Source of the DNA: a virus
Virus record (IMG/VR): IMGVR_UViG_3300037450_000087
Location: 1-25,407 of that record
DNA length: 25,407 nt
Strand: one strand, 5' to 3'
Shown here: positions 8,297-13,039 of the stretch, piece after piece
How positions within the stretch are numbered: the first letter of the stretch is position 1
Layout: each line of letters opens with the position of its first letter
Made by a program: the position numbers and the translations under genes
Notes under the pieces: generated by a model
The model's input: only the letters and a program-made list of their open reading frames with translations
Databases searched by the model: none
What the model was told of the DNA's origin: nothing

Positions 8297-8507
8297 TTTC
8301 TGCCTCCTTTAACAAATCTTTCAGCCTATTCCCGATGACGTCCTCGTATACCTGAACAGGCCCGGTAACCGGAGTTCCTGAGCCCTCTGAAGAAGGCGCA
8401 AACCTCCCTATCCTGGCTTTTGCCTCAGTCTTCAGAATATCCTGTGGTCTGGACAGCGCAGCTTTCAGGATCTCCTCTCGTGCTTTCTTGATACTTCCGG
8501 CATTCAT
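8265..8507 (-). CDS. Hypothetical charged protein
   Basis: 80 residues from the ATG at 8507, chosen because GGGAG lies just upstream while the longer frame has none. The sequence has a Lys/Glu/Ala helix at each end (KKAREEILKAAL; RLKDLLKEAENAESIKKAE) and a Ser/Gly/Pro/Thr linker in the middle. It overlaps the nuclease gene by 83 bases and the next basic gene by 32. Similar two-helix proteins sit before terminase genes in other phages; the role is unknown. Confidence 0.55.
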   Translation of the reverse strand: MNAGSIKKAREEILKAALSRPQDILKTEAKARIGRFAPSSEGSGTPVTGPVQVYEDVIGNRLKDLLKEAENAESIKKAEG

Positions 8508-8865
8508 GTCTATCTCCCAATAACGCCAATGCATCTTCCACACTGCGCACGATACCCGCCACGCACCCATTCTTAACCGCATCCTCTATAAACCGCGCCT
8601 GAGCCTCTGTGGGCTTACCCAGGCGGCGCTTAACCTCCAACCCTATAAACCGCCCGTCTACAGTGAAACCGAGTATATCGGGTGTTCCAGGAGGGCATGA
8701 TCTGAAGAAGTCCCGTTTACCGCCAGCCCTATCGAGGTGAAACGCCCCGGTATTCTGCCGCCATGCTGTAGCTACCATGGGATGATAGGTAAGCGCCTGC
8801 AGGATAGACGCCTGTATTTGCGCCTCGCTAGGCTCTTGCATTCTTAGCTTGAATCGGGCTGCCAT
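8425..8865 (-). CDS. VRR-NUC family nuclease
   Basis: 146 residues. A PD-(D/E)xK-fold nuclease of the VRR-NUC type, a family linked to structure-specific (Holliday-junction or flap) cleavage in phages and in FAN1. Visible motifs are SEAQIQ near residues 13-18, RQNTGAF near 36-42, PPGTPDILGF near 58-67 with the catalytic Asp, GLEVKRRLGK near 75-84 (E-x-K) and TEAQ near 86-89. The tail past residue 118 overlaps the next gene and is probably not part of the fold. The start may instead be the Met at 8841; neither has a clear ribosome site. It probably resolves branched DNA before packaging. Confidence 0.85.
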   Translation of the reverse strand: MAARFKLRMQEPSEAQIQASILQALTYHPMVATAWRQNTGAFHLDRAGGKRDFFRSCPPGTPDILGFTVDGRFIGLEVKRRLGKPTEAQARFIEDAVKNGCVAGIVRSVEDALALLGDRHECRKYQESTRGDPESCAVQTTGYSED

Positions 8866-9118
8866 ACAGCCAAGTATCGCGCAACCTCACATAATTTTCA
8901 TCTATGTGCTTGTTCAGGTATCGGGCAATCCACTTTTTAGGCCCAACCAGTACATTCTTGCGGTCCCTGGCGTACCATTCCACGCCGACACTATGCCCGC
9001 CGGCGCTATAGATATTCGATATCCAGTATGGCCCATTGTTCTTATAGTCCTTCTCATATCTAAGGGATATCTCGAGCCCCTTCCAGGTCAGGACCTCTAG
9101 CGGTTCTTTTTTCATCAT
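8828..9118 (-). CDS. Hypothetical protein with MKKEPL start
   Basis: 96 residues from the ATG at 9118, which makes an ATGA overlap with the stop of the hook-domain gene. Not recognised. It has a beta-rich middle (WKGLEISLRY…GPYWISNIYSAGG) and a basic region KKWIARYLNKHIDENYVRLRD. Its first residues (MMKKEPLEV) resemble those of the upstream gene (MKKKEPLNE), sharing 15 identical bases. It overlaps the nuclease gene start by up to 38 bases. Confidence 0.6.
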   Translation of the reverse strand: MMKKEPLEVLTWKGLEISLRYEKDYKNNGPYWISNIYSAGGHSVGVEWYARDRKNVLVGPKKWIARYLNKHIDENYVRLRDTWLYGSPIQAKNARA

Positions 9119-9651
9119 TTCGTAATGTGCTTCACAGCCCACATTACCGCCTCTTCCATCTTGGTTTTGGCCAACGATAATTCCCTGGAATCTCCAATCA
9201 TTGATATAGCGCCAACAAATGCCAAACCAATGTCCTTGATCTCTTTCATTGTGGCCTTTTCTTCTTCTGTCAGCACCCGGTATTCGTGGCGCATTACGTT
9301 GTTGTCAATCCTACTGTCGTCTGTTGAGTCCATTGTACTTTCCTCTAGTTTGAATAAAATAGGTTTACTAGGCCAGATATCCCCTGCTTCATATGCCCAG
9401 AACCGGCCCTTATCATCTCTATTAGTCCTGGCTATACCGCATGATCCCGCTTCAATAGCCTTAAAAAATGTTCTGTCCTTAGGTGCGTAGATCGAATTTC
9501 CCCAGCCTAAGTCTTCTAATCTTTTGACCCCTTCAAATATCTGCATAATTGCGTCTTTCTCTTCTGGCATTTTTAATGCCCGCTCGCTCTCCTTTCTCCG
9601 GATCTCTTGAAATATCTTTTGCGCTTCATTTAGCGGTTCTTTTTTCTTCAT
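9115..9651 (-). CDS. DUF551-like domain fused to Acb2/Tad1-like hook domain; candidate anti-CBASS/anti-Thoeris sponge
   Basis: 178 residues in three parts. Residues 1-45 form a charged helix. Residues 50-103 (GWGNSIYAPKDRTFFKAIEAG … WAYEAGDIWPSKP) resemble the small DUF551-type phage domain. Residues 115-178 carry RHEYRVLTEEEKATMKEIKD and RELSLAKTKMEEAVMWAVKH, the layout of the Acb2/Tad1 hook. Proteins of that fold sequester cyclic nucleotide or cyclic ADP-ribose signals used by CBASS and Thoeris defences; activity here is inferred. The start is an ATGA overlap with the gene upstream. An internal ATG at 9333 with AGAGGA seven bases before it could yield the hook alone (72 residues). Confidence 0.68.
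   Translation of the reverse strand: MKKKEPLNEAQKIFQEIRRKESERALKMPEEKDAIMQIFEGVKRLEDLGWGNSIYAPKDRTFFKAIEAGSCGIARTNRDDKGRFWAYEAGDIWPSKPILFKLEESTMDSTDDSRIDNNVMRHEYRVLTEEEKATMKEIKDIGLAFVGAISMIGDSRELSLAKTKMEEAVMWAVKHITK
9331..9346 (-). promoter_or_regulatory. Internal ribosome-binding site and start within hook-domain gene
   Basis: On the minus strand AGAGGA (9346-9341) lies seven bases before an in-frame ATG (9333-9331). Initiation there would give a separate hook domain, close in size to free-standing Acb2 proteins. Confidence 0.5.
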
Positions 9652-9974
9652 TGGAATATGCCCGTTTCCCGTAGTTCCTCTATAGTTTTCTGTGGATTGG
9701 CTAGCTTGTCGATTAATAGGTCAAGATCGGCATCTTCGGTTGCTGCTGTACATAGCTTTTTAAGGCGCGCAAGTCTCTCCTTTTCGTCATAACCAAATTC
9801 GTCCCGGAAAAGTGCATGCAATTCACATTCCATCTGACTAGCCAGTGAAATAGCTTCCATGAACGAGCGCATCAATTCATAGATAACCTGTTTTGGCTCC
9901 AGATGGTCCCTGCTGGTATCAATGGCCGCCATGAACAGCGCCAATGATGTCGGTGCCCCCCTGAAATCAATCAT
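9648..9974 (-). CDS. Hypothetical protein
   Basis: 108 residues from the ATG at 9974, preferred over an ATG at 10019 because GGGGAAG lies six bases upstream and the previous gene stops one base earlier. The sequence starts MIDFRGAPTSLALFMAAID and is mostly helical, with one HALFRDEFGYDEKERLARL segment. Not recognised. It ends in an ATGA overlap with the hook-domain gene, so the two are probably made together. Confidence 0.6.
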   Translation of the reverse strand: MIDFRGAPTSLALFMAAIDTSRDHLEPKQVIYELMRSFMEAISLASQMECELHALFRDEFGYDEKERLARLKKLCTAATEDADLDLLIDKLANPQKTIEELRETGIFQ

Positions 9975-9975
9975 C

Positions 9976-10281
9976 TTAGTCTTCCCCGTTGAGGTGCCTA
10001 TTATGTGTTTTTTCACCATTGGTAACCGCCTCTTTAATCATCTGCAGGTCAGCAATATAGCCATGGCCGTACTTATCCTTGAGATAGCGCAGCCTGGCCT
10101 GTCGATCGAGTGGCAGCATAGCAAGCAGGGACTTGACCTCTGCATACCTGGCCAGCGTCTCTTTCTCTGAGTGGAAATCACGCCAGCCGAACTCTCGCCG
10201 TATATCATCCATAGTCTTGTCCGGGAATTGAGTGCGCTGGGCCATCAGCACATCACGCCAGTCAGGTGGTTTTAGTTTCAT
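9976..10281 (-). CDS. Hypothetical protein
   Basis: 101 residues from the Met at 10281. It is rich in Arg, Lys and Asp, with WRDVLMAQRTQFPDKTMDDI near the start and a helical LARYAEVKSLLAMLPLDRQARL middle. The residue pattern suggests a small helical, soluble protein. No family is recognised. The first codons overlap the upstream Cys-rich gene by 20 bases, and the next gene follows after one base. Confidence 0.55.
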   Translation of the reverse strand: MKLKPPDWRDVLMAQRTQFPDKTMDDIRREFGWRDFHSEKETLARYAEVKSLLAMLPLDRQARLRYLKDKYGHGYIADLQMIKEAVTNGEKTHNRHLNGED

Positions 10282-10498
10282 GCTCGTATGCATCGCATTG
10301 CTTGCAATTTATTGCATATTGAACTGGTAAAAGGGCCTCTTGCTTATAACCTGTTAAATGCAGCGCCCAATGCGGCAAAGGATAAAAGCACCTGAAAACA
10401 TCTATAAATTCCACAGCATCAAGATGCCAAGCCTCTGGCACAGAGACGGTTTCAAAACGGGCATGCTTGCAACTATCACACAGACTCACAATTATCAC
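10262..10498 (-). CDS. Small CxxC…CxxC (zinc-binding) protein
   Basis: 78 residues with CDSC near the start and CKQC near residue 67, a likely single zinc site formed by two CxxC knuckles. The middle is aromatic (FIDVFRCFYPLPHWALHL). It may begin at the GTG at 10498 or at another GTG at 10489 that has GGTGA five bases upstream. It is the first gene after the promoter at 10533-10561 and the parS-like site directly abuts its start. The role is unknown. Confidence 0.58.
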   Translation of the reverse strand: MIIVSLCDSCKHARFETVSVPEAWHLDAVEFIDVFRCFYPLPHWALHLTGYKQEALLPVQYAINCKQCDAYEHETKTT

Positions 10499-10514
10499 CG
10501 TTTCACGTGGAACA
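10499..10514. promoter_or_regulatory. parS-like site (chromosomal ParB type)
   Basis: The minus strand reads TGTTCCACGTGAAACG. This matches 15 of 16 bases of the bacterial consensus TGTTNCACGTGAAACA; only the last base differs, and the 14-base core is complete. It lies 19-34 bases past the −10 element of the promoter at 10533-10561 and directly before the Cys-rich gene. Host ParB could load here. I found no second copy by eye. Confidence 0.6.
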
Positions 10515-10532
10515 GCTCATGACCATATGTCA

Positions 10533-10561
10533 ATACTATGCCTGATGGAATCAGATGTCAA
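10533..10561 (-). promoter_or_regulatory. Sigma70-like promoter before Cys-rich gene
   Basis: On the minus strand TTGACA (10561-10556), a 17-base spacer and TAGTAT (10538-10533). The 11 bases CATAGTATTGA around the −10 are identical to those in the plus-strand promoter at 13040-13068. AGTATTGACAT occurs twice here, once at each hexamer. Confidence 0.6.
10542..10554. promoter_or_regulatory. Operator-like dyad in promoter spacer
   Basis: CTGAT-GGA-ATCAG, five-base perfect arms around three bases, sits between the −35 and −10 hexamers, where a bound repressor would block polymerase. The cognate protein is unknown; the HTH gene directly upstream is the nearest candidate. Confidence 0.4.
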
Positions 10562-10591
10562 TACTTACCTATTCCTTACTGCGCTGCTTGG

Positions 10592-11074
10592 TTATTGGCG
10601 GGTACGGCTCAGCCTGGTGCGCACATCATCCCAGGATTCGCCCGGTCGGGCTGCTTTGGCTAACTCTGACTGACTGAAGACGGGGTTTTTTTGGTTTTTG
10701 ATATCTGTGATATCCCTTTTTTTCTTCCCATTGGTATGAAATACCTTGGTATGACTTCTATTGTCAGTGGCCCTACTGACAGTTTGGAAGAAATGAGAGA
10801 GCTTCGTACCTGGCCTGTACCGGTTCGCCAGTAAGCGATTGGTTTCCTTGTCAGTCCTGGTCTCGCGTATCAGCCAACCCTCAGACTCCAGCCAGTTCAG
10901 CCAGCGGAATATAGTCCGGTTACAGCACTTGGCCAGCCGGGCTAATCGTTTGGAACAGGGCCGCATCTCACCTTTCTTGGGTCGGTAGTGGCTGAATATG
11001 GCCAGCATGATTGCCTGAGCCATCGGCGGGAGGTCTTGTTCCATGATTAGCGTAGAGGTATTCAGACGTGCCAT
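10592..11074 (-). CDS. Winged-helix (HTH) DNA-binding protein; replication initiator or regulator
   Basis: 160 residues. The N-terminal 90 residues carry a winged-HTH: MAQAIMLAIFSHYRPKKGE, then CSKRLARLAKCCNRTIFRWL (turn and recognition helix) and LESEGWLIRETR (wing). This arrangement is common in phage O-type replication initiators and HTH_36 regulators. The C-terminal half is basic and probably disordered, ending SWDDVRTRLSR. AAGGGG is seven bases before the ATG. It follows the promoter at 11166-11194 and lies 31 bases upstream of another promoter. Either function fits; I cannot choose. Confidence 0.68.
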   Translation of the reverse strand: MARLNTSTLIMEQDLPPMAQAIMLAIFSHYRPKKGEMRPCSKRLARLAKCCNRTIFRWLNWLESEGWLIRETRTDKETNRLLANRYRPGTKLSHFFQTVSRATDNRSHTKVFHTNGKKKRDITDIKNQKNPVFSQSELAKAARPGESWDDVRTRLSRTRQ

Positions 11075-11151
11075 TGGTAGTCCCCTTTGATTAAATACTT
11101 GACAATATTAGTCGGGAGATATATGGTCACAATCGTGTTGTTGTGATTCAT
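11062..11151 (-). CDS. 29-residue leader peptide overlapping the HTH gene
   Basis: Begins at an ATG (11151) with AGGGAGAG four bases upstream, right after the promoter at 11166-11194, and encodes MNHNNTIVTIYLPTNIVKYL plus nine more residues before a TGA inside the HTH gene (13-base overlap). The strong ribosome site and overlap suggest a translated leader coupled to the HTH protein. No homologue is known to me. It may also be an independent micropeptide. Confidence 0.45.
   Translation of the reverse strand: MNHNNTIVTIYLPTNIVKYLIKGDYQWHV
11099..11127 (+). promoter_or_regulatory. Candidate plus-strand (antisense) promoter
   Basis: TTGACA (11099-11104), 17-base spacer, TATGGT (11122-11127, four of six). 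It faces away from the HTH gene and points to the terminator at 11193-11223, with no plus-strand gene between. Confidence 0.3.
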
Positions 11152-11165
11152 AGTCTCTCCCTGTA

Positions 11166-11194
11166 ATACTATTTGACCAGATGGATTAGGTCAA
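11166..11194 (-). promoter_or_regulatory. Sigma70-like promoter of leader/HTH genes
   Basis: Minus strand TTGACC (11194-11189), exact 17-base spacer, TAGTAT (11171-11166); the leader ATG follows 14 bases after the −10. The −35 overlaps the foot of the terminator stem at 11193-11223. Confidence 0.55.
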
Positions 11195-11195
11195 A
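11172..11195. promoter_or_regulatory. Operator-like inverted repeat
   Basis: TTTGACC and GGTCAAA, perfect seven-base arms separated by 10 bases, span the −35 and spacer of the HTH promoter. The arms are one helical turn apart, as for dimeric repressors, so autoregulation by the HTH protein is plausible. Confidence 0.45.
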
Positions 11196-11223
11196 CCCCG
11201 GTTTGTTACGGCCGGGGTTTTTT
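11193..11223 (+). terminator. Rho-independent terminator
   Basis: AAACCCCGG and CCGGGGTTT arms (nine bases, GC-rich) around a 10-base loop, followed by a run of six T on the plus strand. On the minus strand the T run is only three, so it is stronger for plus transcription although neighbouring genes are on the minus strand. It may also separate the upstream accessory genes from the HTH unit. Confidence 0.6.
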
Positions 11224-11311
11224 ATTGGAGCCGATCCGCCACATATCCCAGCACGGCCAGTACCCCGCAGAGTATTCCAATATACCCAATTAATAATATT
11301 AGGTTATCCAT
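11222..11311 (-). CDS. 29-residue single-membrane-segment protein
   Basis: Encodes MDNLILLIGYIGILCGVLAV plus nine residues ending ADRLQ: one hydrophobic helix of about 20 residues and a short charged end, so an inner-membrane micropeptide. GGGAAG is seven bases before the ATG and the zinc-ribbon gene stops one base upstream. Possible holin-like, lysis-timing or exclusion role; no family known. Confidence 0.5.
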   Translation of the reverse strand: MDNLILLIGYIGILCGVLAVLGYVADRLQ

Positions 11312-11312
11312 G

Positions 11313-11507
11313 TCATTGCTTCCCATATGGCCCAGGATTTATGGATATCTTTTCCCCGCAATAAGGGCACCATATAAATTGATCCGGGTCCCCTGAATAG
11401 GAGTATCCACAGCCAGATGTCCAATTTAACCCCTCAAGCATATATTCTTCATCAGGCTCCCACACACACACTTGTTTCGTGTTGTCCGTAGCTAGGTTAT
11501 CCATCAT
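11313..11507 (-). CDS. Small zinc-ribbon protein
   Basis: 64 residues. Pattern W-x-SGCGYSYSG … FIWCPYCGEKIS, where the second CPYCG is a classic zinc-ribbon knuckle and the first CG, together with the earlier Cys at residue 14, may supply the other ligands. Such proteins are frequent in phage accessory blocks, with unknown partners. The ATG at 11507 has GGGGA six bases upstream and overlaps the preceding stop by 11 bases. Confidence 0.68.
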   Translation of the reverse strand: MMDNLATDNTKQVCVWEPDEEYMLEGLNWTSGCGYSYSGDPDQFIWCPYCGEKISINPGPYGKQ

Positions 11508-11784
11508 ATTCTATCCCCGCGTCCTTTAGTGCTTTCTCTACTTCTGGGGTCAGCTCTATTGCACTTACCATGCAATCAATATCTCTATTGCTTCTTCCAG
11601 CATGAGGAAATATTCCGGTTCTCGGCTTATATGGCTTGATTCTGTATCGGTGATCTGCATCAAATCTGGGGATTCTCTCAACTTCCGGTCTGTAATCGTG
11701 CCATTTGCCGGACGATTTCCATTGAACCGTGACACCATCCCGCAATGCTTCCAGGATCTTGATTGCTTCTTCTAGCGTGTTCAT
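11497..11784 (-). CDS. Hypothetical phage protein with YRIKP motif
   Basis: 95 residues. The N-terminus has an amphipathic helix (LEEAIKILEALRDG), then a beta segment VQWKSSGKWHDY and a FDADHRYRIKPYKPR motif seen in many small phage accessory proteins of unknown function. The C-terminus is acidic and helical (ELTPEVEKALKDAGIEYDG). It starts in a TAATG overlap with the gene upstream. Probably soluble. Confidence 0.65.
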   Translation of the reverse strand: MNTLEEAIKILEALRDGVTVQWKSSGKWHDYRPEVERIPRFDADHRYRIKPYKPRTGIFPHAGRSNRDIDCMVSAIELTPEVEKALKDAGIEYDG

Positions 11785-12173
11785 TACTGATCCTCCCAGG
11801 TCTTGATAATATCAGTGGCCGCGATTATCACCGAATTGGCCCGCTTGGCACCTTCCTTGTAACCGGAGTCATATCCTGAATTAAACCCACTGTCGAATGT
11901 GCCCCCGTCTGGTTCTGCACTATCAGTATCCTGTGGCCTATCCCGTGCCTCATCAATCAGCAGGTCATACTTGGCGACCCATTGATTCATCCACAGAATG
12001 ATTGTCTCTACATCTGCTTGAACATCATCATCACCTAAGTATATGTACTTACTTAACTGGTCACAGTCCAGGTCCTTAAAGCCCTGCAGGTTTCCCTTGA
12101 TGAGCTTGTAAGCCTCATACAATAGCCGGGTGCGTGTCTTGTCTTCCTGGTATGTGTATTTATCCATGCTCAT
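11784..12173 (-). CDS. Hypothetical acidic protein with GYDSGY tail
   Basis: 129 residues, starting at an ATG with GGGG about five bases upstream. It is helical in the first 85 residues (LLYEAYKLIKGNLQGFKDL, then VETIILWMNQWVAKYDLLIDEARDR), followed by an acidic linker and a repeat-like FDSGFNSGYDSGYKEGAKRA, and a final helix. The [FY]xSG[FY] repeat suggests a small Gly hinge, as in coiled tails. The role is unknown. It ends in a TAATG overlap with the next gene. Confidence 0.62.
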   Translation of the reverse strand: MSMDKYTYQEDKTRTRLLYEAYKLIKGNLQGFKDLDCDQLSKYIYLGDDDVQADVETIILWMNQWVAKYDLLIDEARDRPQDTDSAEPDGGTFDSGFNSGYDSGYKEGAKRANSVIIAATDIIKTWEDQ

Positions 12174-12266
12174 TTACCCCCAATGGTTAGACAGCAGGGC
12201 GCACACCAAGAACCCTGCAACAAAGCCTATTACGGCCCCGCCGTATATGTAGAATAGGCAGTTCAT
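12174..12266 (-). CDS. 30-residue single-membrane-segment protein
   Basis: Encodes MNCLFYIYGGAVIGFVAGFL plus VCALLSNHWG: one glycine-rich hydrophobic helix with GxxxG-like spacing (GGAVIGFVAGF), typical of helix-helix packing in membranes. The start makes an ATGA overlap with the preceding tiny membrane gene and the stop is directly followed by the next gene. It is likely made in a fixed ratio with its neighbour. Confidence 0.5.
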   Translation of the reverse strand: MNCLFYIYGGAVIGFVAGFLVCALLSNHWG

Positions 12267-12361
12267 GTCAGCACCGGGACAATCAGCCCCAATCCTTCCA
12301 TGGCCCACAGGCCAGCATATAGCGCCAGCATATAAGCAATTATAAAAAGTAGTGTGTTCAT
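12263..12361 (-). CDS. 32-residue single-membrane-segment protein
   Basis: Encodes MNTLLFIIAYMLALYAGLWA plus MEGLGLIVPVLT, a hydrophobic protein of one long or two short membrane segments. Its stop overlaps the next membrane gene as ATGA and it starts one base after the preceding stop. The pair could form a small pore, a lysis regulator or an exclusion protein; I have no homologue. Confidence 0.5.
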   Translation of the reverse strand: MNTLLFIIAYMLALYAGLWAMEGLGLIVPVLT

Positions 12362-12362
12362 T

Positions 12363-12533
12363 TCAGTCCTCATATTCCGGATATAGGTTAATGAAGTGTT
12401 CCCATGCGGTTAAAGCGAAAGATCCATATCCATAATTTGGGGAATCCTTCAAAAAATTTTCCATATCCTTGATTTGCCGTTTCAGCCTTAAAATTTCCTC
12501 GATACGGTCAAGGTTTGCATTGTCCTCTGTCAT
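12363..12533 (-). CDS. Small coiled-coil-like protein
   Basis: 56 residues from the ATG at 12533, which overlaps the preceding stop as ATGA. The first half is a charged helix (NLDRIEEILRLKRQIKDMENFL) with heptad-like Leu/Ile spacing; the second half is aromatic (NYGYGSFALTAWEHFINLYPEYED). Probably a soluble helical partner. No family is recognised. Confidence 0.55.
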   Translation of the reverse strand: MTEDNANLDRIEEILRLKRQIKDMENFLKDSPNYGYGSFALTAWEHFINLYPEYED

Positions 12534-12688
12534 TTCATTCGCTCCTGTCTTCGCCTGGCCCAAGCTGCCCGCTTACGCGCTACGTAGCGCCTGACAGCCT
12601 CAGCCTCTCCAGCCGGTACCCATAACTGCATGAGTACATGGCCCGTATCTTTCATTTTCTGCTTCCACCTGTCTGATGGTGATTTCAT
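12530..12688 (-). CDS. 52-residue basic protein, possible ribbon-helix-helix-like regulator
   Basis: Begins at 12688 in an ATGA overlap with the pentapeptide gene and ends in an ATGA overlap with the next. It holds a strand-like [20 protein letters not shown] followed by a very basic helix ([16 protein letters not shown]). A short strand then helix is reminiscent of Arc/MetJ ribbon-helix-helix repressors, but the second helix is not clear. It could bind the divergent promoters nearby. Not seen as an independent frame without checking for short genes. Confidence 0.5.
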   Translation of the reverse strand: MKSPSDRWKQKMKDTGHVLMQLWVPAGEAEAVRRYVARKRAAWARRRQERMK

Positions 12689-13020
12689 TGTTTGATTTCC
12701 TTACGTTGTTTATCGCACATGTATACATATTTCATATTCACCCCGCTGAGGTTCGCCCCGCTGAGGTCCGCCACCCTGAGGTTCGCCTCGCAAAGGTCCG
12801 CCTTGCTGAGGTTCGCCCCGCTGAGGTCCGCCCCGCGAAAGTTCGCCCCGCTGAGGTTCGCCCCGCTGAGGTCCGCCCCGCGAAAGTTCGCCCCGCTGAG
12901 GTTCGCCCCGCAAAGGTCCGCCCCGCTGAGGTTCGCCCCGCAAAGGTTCGCCCCGCGTAGGCTATCAGTGTCAACCTGCTTTAATATCTCTCCCGTGTCT
13001 TTGTGTTTTATCTCGATCAC
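12685..13020 (-). CDS. Pentapeptide-repeat protein
   Basis: 111 residues from a GTG at 13020 (GGAGA nine bases upstream), with the opening [20 protein letters not shown] seen in other phage and bacterial pentapeptide proteins. Residues 24-93 are 14 consecutive A[ND][LF]xx repeats, a right-handed quadrilateral beta helix. Some relatives (MfpA, Qnr, AlbG) mimic DNA and bind gyrase; others have unknown roles, so gyrase interaction here is a hypothesis. It has several Cys residues in the x positions. First gene of the minus early/accessory transcript, right after the promoter at 13052-13080. Confidence 0.85.
   Translation of the reverse strand: MIEIKHKDTGEILKQVDTDSLRGANLCGANLSGADLCGANLSGANFRGADLSGANLSGANFRGADLSGANLSKADLCEANLRVADLSGANLSGVNMKYVYMCDKQRKEIKQ
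12742..12951. repeat. 15-bp tandem repeats encoding pentapeptide repeats
   Basis: Fourteen degenerate 15-bp units encode A[ND][LF]xx. The unit length keeps all frames open, so several spurious frames appear here on both strands. Near-identity of units suggests recent expansion by slippage or recombination. Confidence 0.8.
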
Positions 13021-13039
13021 TTTATTTTCTCCAGTGGTA

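Larger units (their letters stand above)
11134..11223 (+). ncRNA. Candidate small antisense RNA
   Basis: Defined only by the plus-strand promoter-like pair at 11099-11127 and the rho-independent terminator ending at 11223. The product, about 90 bases, would be antisense to the promoter and ribosome site of the leader peptide/HTH transcript. No known RNA family is recognised. Confidence 0.25.

Noticed and set aside
8265-8582. 105-residue form starting at 8582
   Set aside because: The extra 25 codons lie fully within the nuclease domain and the ATG at 8507 has a clear GGGAG site.
10528-10533. Second TTGACA as a separate minus-strand promoter
   Set aside because: No −10-like hexamer lies 15-19 bases downstream; it is better read as a repeat of the first motif.
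10592-11074. Naming the HTH gene as a lambda O or cI homologue
   Set aside because: A winged-HTH is visible but nothing distinguishes initiator from repressor; no origin iterons were clear in it.
12742-12951. CRISPR array
   Set aside because: Units are contiguous 15-mers with no spacers and encode a clear protein repeat.
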